This document shows positions 24,635 to 29,685 of a stretch of DNA of 29,685 bases, piece by piece. Below the pieces are notes generated by a model. The model searched no databases, had not been told where the DNA came from, and saw only the letters and a list, made by a program, of their open reading frames with translations. Both the position numbers and the translations under genes were made by a program. Every line of letters starts with the position of its first letter. Within the stretch, counting starts at the first letter, position 1. Origin of the DNA: a virus; the IMG/VR virus record IMGVR_UViG_3300036770_004990, positions 1-29,685 of that record; one strand, written 5' to 3'.

Positions 24635-26649
24635 TAAACAACCCTCCCTTTAATATCTTTCGCTGGATATTTCAATTCAAATACTGATGGGTCTAATGAT
24701 GGGTACACCATTTTACCTTTTGTTGCTTCAGCAATGTTATATGAATATTGCGAATATTGACCTAAACATTTGTTTACAATTTCACACTTCGGAACAGATT
24801 GAACTCCTTCAACACCTGCAATCAACAATTCTAATTCACTTAGATTGATTGCCATATTAAATGTCCAATTATCTATATTAAAGTAATTTGTAATTTCATC
24901 AATACATCTTACCAATACTTCTCTTTTATTATATCCACCATACACCATAATTTCAAAATCTACACCGATGTTGATAATAAAACCATCTAAAAGATTTACA
25001 CCATCAGTCAACATTCTATATTCATTTAGATATGTTTTAAGATTTTGTTTTAATGCCTGATTTGTTCCAATTTGTTGTAAGTTTTTATTTGAATTATATC
25101 CTAACACATATAAGTTTATTGCAAAAGGATTATTTTTTTCATTCAAATTATTTTTCTTACCAACTAAAAATTTGTTTACACTATCTTTAATTTCCATTTC
25201 AGATTTACCTTGCATGGATTGAACTAATTGTGTAAATTCTGATAAAGTATCTGGGTTTGCAAGAATAGATGATGGTGAATTATTATCCAACTCTCCATCT
25301 GGTGCACAATATGCTTTAGCAATTCCACCATACTTTGGAGGTAATGATAATGCTCTTACTTGATAATCTTTACGAGTTACTGCACGATTTTGAGATGAGA
25401 AATTTGCAAGTGCATTCTCTCTAATTTCCTCAATTGTTTCGGCACCTCTACCACCAACTGCAGTTACTTCATTTTCTACTGCAATCGAACTTTTAGCAGT
25501 TCTATATAATCCTAATTCATTATCCGTAAATGAATTTGTATCTTCATCAAACGATATGTTTTCAATTCTTGTTAAATCCCCAATTGGTGTGTTTGATGCA
25601 ATACCACCACCAACTAAATACGAAACTGTTATAGTTGTATTGTTTGGTGCTTGTCCATATGATTTTGTTTTTAAGAAATTTGCGGGGTCAAATGATGCAC
25701 CTAATTTATCTATTGATGAATTTAACCCTAATCCTACATTTTTAAAATTAGGAATAAGTGTTTCATCCGATGATGTTGAATTACCACCACCGAATACCAA
25801 ACTTGTTGAATTATCTGCGTTTACTTTTGTTACAAATCTACGAGATGTTTTTAATACCTTTAATATATTTGATACTGAATCTTTGAATTGAACTAAATCT
25901 TTATCTGTATATTCATTATTTGGGTAATCTACGAATACCATTTCTTGTGCAAGATATGGAACTTCATACCATTTATTTCCATTACTATCTCTCACATCGT
26001 ATATTTCGATTACATTATCATCTGCTATATCGATTGTAGAAAATTCTTCCGGACTACCAAATGTTTTTTCGATAGTCTTTAATTCTGCAGAAATAGCATT
26101 TACGTGTTTTTTAATTAAGTAAAAAGCAGGTTCATCTCCATTTTTAGAATAAATTGTTATTTCTCTATCATCATCTACATTAAAATCTAATAATTCAGTT
26201 GTTCTAAAAAGAGTTCCGGTTGAGTTTGCTTGAACTACCATCCCTTCTTTAATTCTTAAATAATATTTTGAATCGGGTCTATTGTTTACACCGATTCCAA
26301 CTGCAGGAACTAATTGATAAACTGTTAAACTAACTAATGCAGGAGAAGTTACTTTTGGTTTATATCCTAAATATTGTGCAAGGGCAAGAACGTTTTCTTT
26401 ATCCTCTGCATATAACATTAAAGATTCTTTTAAAGTATCATCGATGTAATATCCCATAACATCACCAATATATGATGCCATTTCTATAAACATCATACCT
26501 GGAGATGATTCATTAAAATCTGAATATGTTTTTGGGAAATATGTTTTAGCATACTCAATTAAATTTTGACGGAAACCCGCAAAATCTTTATTAAGATATT
26601 TTATATCTCTTCCCTGATTACTTTTTTTTGTTATACTATTTAACGCCAT
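24634..26649 (-). CDS. T4 gp6-like baseplate wedge protein
   Basis: At 671 aa it is close to T4 gp6 (660 aa). The N-terminus has the hallmark of this family: RDIKYLNKDFAGFRQNLIEYAK, then NESSPGMMFIEMASYIGDVM and YYIDDTLKESLM. The middle has a GGRGAETIEEIRENALANF segment followed by AVTRKDYQVRALSLP, the conserved core of the gp6/Baseplate_J superfamily. gp6 forms the dimeric ring that ties the wedges together around the hub and drives sheath contraction. It lies 7 nt after the gp25-like gene, the same order as in many T4-like phages, which strongly supports the assignment. Confidence 0.9.
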   Translation of the reverse strand: MALNSITKKSNQGRDIKYLNKDFAGFRQNLIEYAKTYFPKTYSDFNESSPGMMFIEMASYIGDVMGYYIDDTLKESLMLYAEDKENVLALAQYLGYKPKVTSPALVSLTVYQLVPAVGIGVNNRPDSKYYLRIKEGMVVQANSTGTLFRTTELLDFNVDDDREITIYSKNGDEPAFYLIKKHVNAISAELKTIEKTFGSPEEFSTIDIADDNVIEIYDVRDSNGNKWYEVPYLAQEMVFVDYPNNEYTDKDLVQFKDSVSNILKVLKTSRRFVTKVNADNSTSLVFGGGNSTSSDETLIPNFKNVGLGLNSSIDKLGASFDPANFLKTKSYGQAPNNTTITVSYLVGGGIASNTPIGDLTRIENISFDEDTNSFTDNELGLYRTAKSSIAVENEVTAVGGRGAETIEEIRENALANFSSQNRAVTRKDYQVRALSLPPKYGGIAKAYCAPDGELDNNSPSSILANPDTLSEFTQLVQSMQGKSEMEIKDSVNKFLVGKKNNLNEKNNPFAINLYVLGYNSNKNLQQIGTNQALKQNLKTYLNEYRMLTDGVNLLDGFIINIGVDFEIMVYGGYNKREVLVRCIDEITNYFNIDNWTFNMAINLSELELLIAGVEGVQSVPKCEIVNKCLGQYSQYSYNIAEATKGKMVYPSLDPSVFELKYPAKDIKGRVV

Positions 26650-26656
26650 TTTTTTA

Positions 26657-27088
26657 TTATCCCCTAACTGTAAAAGTTATTTCTTGTAATTCAATTTGAT
26701 TACCGACCGTAAACTGAACTTTCATATGTGCTATATGTCTATCCTTCATATCATCAGTCATTTCTATATCAATTTCTTCTATGTTTATGTAAGGTAGCCA
26801 ATAATTTACTGTCTGTGTAATTACATTGGTCAATTTACTTTCAAATTCACTATCCATCGGTTCAAATAATAATGCTTCTAATCCAGTTCCGAATTCAGGT
26901 TGCATTACTCTTTCACCTTGTTTAGTTAGGAGTAAATTTTTTAAGTTTGATTTAGCTTGTTCAAAGGAAGTAAAAGCCTGTTCAAAATACCCATTACCTC
27001 CCCTTTTTATTGGTAAGGTAATTCCATACGCATATGAATCGTATTCTTTTGTATCTTTTACAATTTTATTTCCTAAAACGTATGCCAT
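26657..27088 (-). CDS. T4 gp25-like baseplate wedge protein
   Basis: A 143-aa member of the gpW/gp25 family (T4 gp25, 132 aa). Residues 50-80 have the diagnostic LLLTKQGERVMQPEFGTGL, then LLFEPMDSE, followed by a helix and an amphipathic strand region (NVITQTVNYWLPYINIEEIDIEM). gp25 initiates sheath polymerisation and sits in the wedge core with gp6 and gp53. The ATG overlaps the stop of the preceding 209-aa gene as TAATG, and the gp6-like gene follows after 7 nt. Confidence 0.92.
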   Translation of the reverse strand: MAYVLGNKIVKDTKEYDSYAYGITLPIKRGGNGYFEQAFTSFEQAKSNLKNLLLTKQGERVMQPEFGTGLEALLFEPMDSEFESKLTNVITQTVNYWLPYINIEEIDIEMTDDMKDRHIAHMKVQFTVGNQIELQEITFTVRG

Positions 27089-27717
27089 TATTTTTTAAAC
27101 CTCTTAACCAATTCTGAATTATCTCTATTTAAAATTCTATCTAAACCCGCCAAACCAGTTGATACACCTAAACCACCTTTGTTTCCACCAACATTCATAT
27201 CACCATAACCCATCTTCTCAGCCATTTGTGCTCTCATAGATTGAATACCTCCCATTGCTCCACCACTATATGAAATAGTTTCATCAATATCTGGTTCAGC
27301 ATCCATATAATTTGGAATATGTGAATTTGTATAACCTTCGTTAATAGGTTCAGATTGGAAATTATCTAAAATAGATGAACCACCACCTACACCACCTTCT
27401 GCTCTTTGTGCTGAACTAAATGGTTTAGTTTGATTTAAAATATCGTTGATTGTTGGGTTTTTTGAAAATTGTCTAATAGGTTGTTTTGGTTGTACCGATT
27501 CTTTTTGAATCTTTGGCTGCACTCTTTCCTTATCTAACAATTGATTTGCAAGTTCAAATGGGTCTACATCTTCCAATATATCCTTTTTCTTAGGAGTTGG
27601 TTTTGTAGTTTCATTTAATAACTTACCAACTTCCTCTTTAATCATTTGGGGAAGTTGTTTTTTAATTTCTTGTTCTACTACTAATTTAATTAGTTGTGCT
27701 AATTTTTTAGAATCCAT
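27088..27717 (-). CDS. Unknown virion-region protein (209 aa)
   Basis: Residues 1-55 form a charged amphipathic helix rich in Lys/Glu (LAQLIKLVVEQEIKKQLPQ). A proline/lysine/serine-rich unstructured middle follows. The C-terminus is Gly-rich and ends in a helix (GLGVSTGLAGLDRILNRDNS). No enzyme motif, signal peptide or membrane segment is visible. It begins a transcript (ATATTTATA 23 nt upstream) that runs straight into the gp25- and gp6-like genes, so a role in baseplate assembly or scaffolding is likely. I do not recognise the family. Confidence 0.65.
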   Translation of the reverse strand: MDSKKLAQLIKLVVEQEIKKQLPQMIKEEVGKLLNETTKPTPKKKDILEDVDPFELANQLLDKERVQPKIQKESVQPKQPIRQFSKNPTINDILNQTKPFSSAQRAEGGVGGGSSILDNFQSEPINEGYTNSHIPNYMDAEPDIDETISYSGGAMGGIQSMRAQMAEKMGYGDMNVGGNKGGLGVSTGLAGLDRILNRDNSELVKRFKK

Positions 27718-27740
27718 TTTGAAAATATTTGTTTACTTCA

Positions 27741-27749
27741 TATAAATAT
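27741..27749 (-). promoter_or_regulatory. Candidate late promoter element of the baseplate operon
   Basis: ATATTTATA on the coding strand, 23 nt before the ATG at 27717, in the only gap of appreciable size in the right-hand 9 kb. Confidence 0.5.
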
Positions 27750-27771
27750 ATCTTCGTTAGATTTTGAATTC

Positions 27772-28758
27772 TTATGAGTATAAATTGGGGTTTTCTTTTA
27801 ATTTTTTCCAATAAGCACAGAATTTCTTCTTTCTATCATCCAATCCATTATATCCACCATTTATTCGTTTTGTAATAAACTTTAATGTTCCAATTGTATC
27901 ATCTACTGCTGCTTCGTTTAATTTACGGGTTCTCCAAAACCAACATGCAGTTTCTGCAACATATTTTTTTTCAACTAAGGTAGAATTAGCAACAACATCA
28001 TCGGTTACTCCTTTTCTAAATTGTGCATAATTTGCTCTACCTGTAACTTGAATGTATCCTCTTCCTGCAAAACGAAACCCATCGCCTGGTTGTGTATTAC
28101 CTAAGTCTTTTCTACCTTCATAACGTTGTTGTGCTGCAGATGGACCCCATATTTCTTTTGTATAAATAAAATTACCACTTTCATGTGCACATTGAGCAAG
28201 GAAATGAGCTTTTTGTAATGGGGTTTTTATTCCCCATTTTCTCATAGCATCAATAACAACTTGTGGTGGTTCTTTGATTCTTACATTTCCACATTCTGCG
28301 ATTTTTTCGGATGGAGGTTGATTTGCCGTTTCAGAATCTGCTTGAGTATCTGATGAACCTCCACCACTATCTACATCGTTTGATTCATCCGGTGAAAATT
28401 CTATGGTTTCTCCACTCAATCCTGCGGATGTAGAATCATTTATATCATATCCTGCCTCAGTTGCACTTTCAGCCAATGCTTCTTGTTCAGGAGTTAGAGT
28501 TATTGCTTCTTCAATTCTTTTTTGTTCATCGGTCAATTCTTCAGGAGTTGATTCTAATACATCACCACCACCTCCAGCACCTCTTCCTGCAGGCGGAATT
28601 GTATAACCAACAAAAGGTACTGCACCAGGACCAGGTGTCATTAAAGGAGGATATAATGATGTTGTAAGATATGTTCCTTTAATGGTGGGCAAGTGAGATT
28701 GAATTGATGCAATCAATTGGTCTAAAAATACTTCACTGCTATCGGTTGGTTTTGCCAT
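27772..28758 (-). CDS. GH19-family cell-wall glycosidase (tail lysin or endolysin)
   Basis: The C-terminal half (~160-328) is a glycoside hydrolase family 19 domain. LQKAHFLAQCAHESGNF carries the catalytic general acid Glu193, and FRFAGRGYIQVTGRANY is the family signature, followed by ACWFWRTRKLNEAA and the helix KFITKRINGG. Phage GH19 enzymes cut the glycan strands of peptidoglycan. The N-terminal ~60 residues and the acidic linker that follows resemble those of the adjacent M15 protein: both have PP-[LI]-x-x-PxPGAV and a Glu-rich stretch. There is no signal peptide. Position next to the baseplate genes suggests a virion-associated enzyme used at infection, but a classical endolysin is possible; no holin is in view. 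The M15 gene lies 3 nt upstream. Confidence 0.88.
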   Translation of the reverse strand: MAKPTDSSEVFLDQLIASIQSHLPTIKGTYLTTSLYPPLMTPGPGAVPFVGYTIPPAGRGAGGGGDVLESTPEELTDEQKRIEEAITLTPEQEALAESATEAGYDINDSTSAGLSGETIEFSPDESNDVDSGGGSSDTQADSETANQPPSEKIAECGNVRIKEPPQVVIDAMRKWGIKTPLQKAHFLAQCAHESGNFIYTKEIWGPSAAQQRYEGRKDLGNTQPGDGFRFAGRGYIQVTGRANYAQFRKGVTDDVVANSTLVEKKYVAETACWFWRTRKLNEAAVDDTIGTLKFITKRINGGYNGLDDRKKKFCAYWKKLKENPNLYS

Positions 28759-28761
28759 ATA

Positions 28762-29685
28762 TTAATAATAACATTTAATTCCCGGTGAATATTTACCCTT
28801 TAACATTGTCAATAATTGTTTTCGTTGTGAACCACCTCGTTTACAACTTATATGTAACCAAATTGAATTACCATGTTCAAAAATCATTTGGTCAAAAGGA
28901 AGTGTTCCAGCAATCCATTTTGCAATTGGTAGATATTCTTTTGGTGAAACCCCCACAAATTGTAAATCTACTGCCTCACCTTTTTGATGTTGTGATACTC
29001 CACCAGGAATTGAAGGTGCACCTCTAAAAGCTGAATTTATTTTCATATTTGGATATTTTGCTTTTATCGGTTCTAAAATATTAATAGCTACATTTTTTAA
29101 ATTACAAACAATATCTTCTGCACTTAATCCAACTTGTGCTTTAATTTTATGAGGAAATACTGTTGCAATGGATAAATGTTTTAATTTAAAATTTGGAGAT
29201 AATTGAGTATTGTAATCTAATGTTCCACCACATGATATTGGTTTGGCATTAGCAGATGATGTAGTGATAGCAACCTCATCTGGTGTTTGGTTTTGTTCAT
29301 ATGGTGGATTATCTTCACCATATTCACTTTGTATCGATTCAATTTGAGAACCACCATCTTCACCACCATCAGTTAAAAGTTCAACTCCGGTTTCATTCAT
29401 AGCCTCTTCTGCACCTTCTAATGTATTATTATCATCTGGTATTCTTTCTAATAATTCTTCGGTTGTAGGTTCACCCTCACCTTCGGATGGTATAACCTCT
29501 AATGGAGTTAAACTTTGAATATCAGTTGGTTGCCAAATACCAGGGTCGGTGATAAAACTACTAACAGTTGCTACATTCACAACTGCACCCGGTGATGGTA
29601 TAATTGGTGGTGGAACTTGACTCATTGTAGCACCTGTCCAATATGCAATAAATGCAGGTCCCATATTTGTAATAATTGGGTGTTC
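28762..29685 (-). CDS. M15-family peptidase (5' end outside window)
   Basis: The C-terminal domain (~145-300 counting from the first visible Met) is a peptidase M15-type (D-Ala-D-Ala carboxypeptidase/endolysin) fold. INSAFRGAP and SQHQKGEAVDLQF carry the zinc ligands His226 and Asp233, and IWLHISCKR has His271. Such enzymes cut peptidoglycan cross-links. A very acidic linker separates it from a proline-rich N-terminal segment (VPPPIIPSPGAVVNVA). The frame stays open from the first ATG (29664) to the edge, coding for seven further residues, so the true start probably lies outside. The N-terminal segment matches that of the GH19 protein downstream, which suggests that both enzymes dock on the same virion partner. 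Confidence 0.83.
   Translation of the reverse strand, partial: EHPIITNMGPAFIAYWTGATMSQVPPPIIPSPGAVVNVATVSSFITDPGIWQPTDIQSLTPLEVIPSEGEGEPTTEELLERIPDDNNTLEGAEEAMNETGVELLTDGGEDGGSQIESIQSEYGEDNPPYEQNQTPDEVAITTSSANAKPISCGGTLDYNTQLSPNFKLKHLSIATVFPHKIKAQVGLSAEDIVCNLKNVAINILEPIKAKYPNMKINSAFRGAPSIPGGVSQHQKGEAVDLQFVGVSPKEYLPIAKWIAGTLPFDQMIFEHGNSIWLHISCKRGGSQRKQLLTMLKGKYSPGIKCYY

Noticed and set aside
25556-25891. Plus-strand open frame of 111 codons
   Set aside because: Fully antisense to the gp6-like gene, with no supporting promoter, ribosome binding site or motif.

Overview
The window reads as part of the genome of a large tailed bacteriophage with a contractile (T4-like) tail. Two anchors are clear: a gpW/gp25-family baseplate wedge protein and, directly after it, a T4 gp6-like wedge protein of about the usual length. 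Around them lie long beta-rich tail and fibre proteins, two cell-wall-degrading enzymes and a T4 gp47/gp46-type recombination nuclease. The DNA is visibly AT-rich. Almost all genes are on the minus strand, tightly packed, with several 1-10 nt overlaps. A Bacteroidota host (for example Flavobacteriia) is inferred, not proven. The reasons are two promoters of the Bacteroidota form TTTG-N20-TAnnTTTG before the primase gene, and GC[T/M]DPN..NYNP..DGSC repeats in a tail protein, a motif common in secreted proteins of aquatic Bacteroidota.

Layout in the direction of transcription (right to left): (1) 29685-27772, an M15-type peptidase cut by the window edge and a GH19 glycosidase that share an N-terminal module. 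(2) 27717-20721, a baseplate block: unknown 209-aa protein, gp25-like, gp6-like, DNRLRE-like protein, coiled-coil protein, 587-aa protein with Cys repeats. (3) 20669-12539, a 1654-aa tail protein with a LamG-like lectin domain, a 207-aa protein, and two paralogous structural proteins separated by an intrinsic terminator. (4) 12503-11088, two tiny unknown proteins, a sulfotransferase and a GIY-YIG nuclease. (5) 10989-5759, a replication/recombination unit: primase, glycosyltransferase-like protein and a single-chain Mre11-Rad50 (gp47-gp46) fusion. It begins with two tandem host-type promoters and ends with a terminator-like hairpin. (6) 5540-1, a 1710-aa fibre ending in an S74 autoproteolytic chaperone, then the start of a second fibre with a poly-threonine linker.

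One gene goes the other way: a 54-codon ribbon-helix-helix regulator on the plus strand (5614-5778), too short for ordinary ORF lists. It sits between the recombination nuclease and the fibre gene, next to a tandem 10-bp repeat that could be its operator.

Two transcription signals separate the two gene classes. Each structural gene preceded by a gap of more than about 30 nt has ATATTTATA (one variant, ATACTTATA) on the coding strand 17-24 nt before its start codon, followed in most cases by an AGGA-type ribosome binding site. The primase unit instead has TTTG-N20-TAnnTTTG and no such ribosome binding site. This suggests a late-promoter class and an early/middle host-polymerase class. No stretch over 300 nt lacks a gene. 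I saw no tRNA, CRISPR, insertion sequence or integrase; capsid, portal, sheath and tube genes must lie outside the window.
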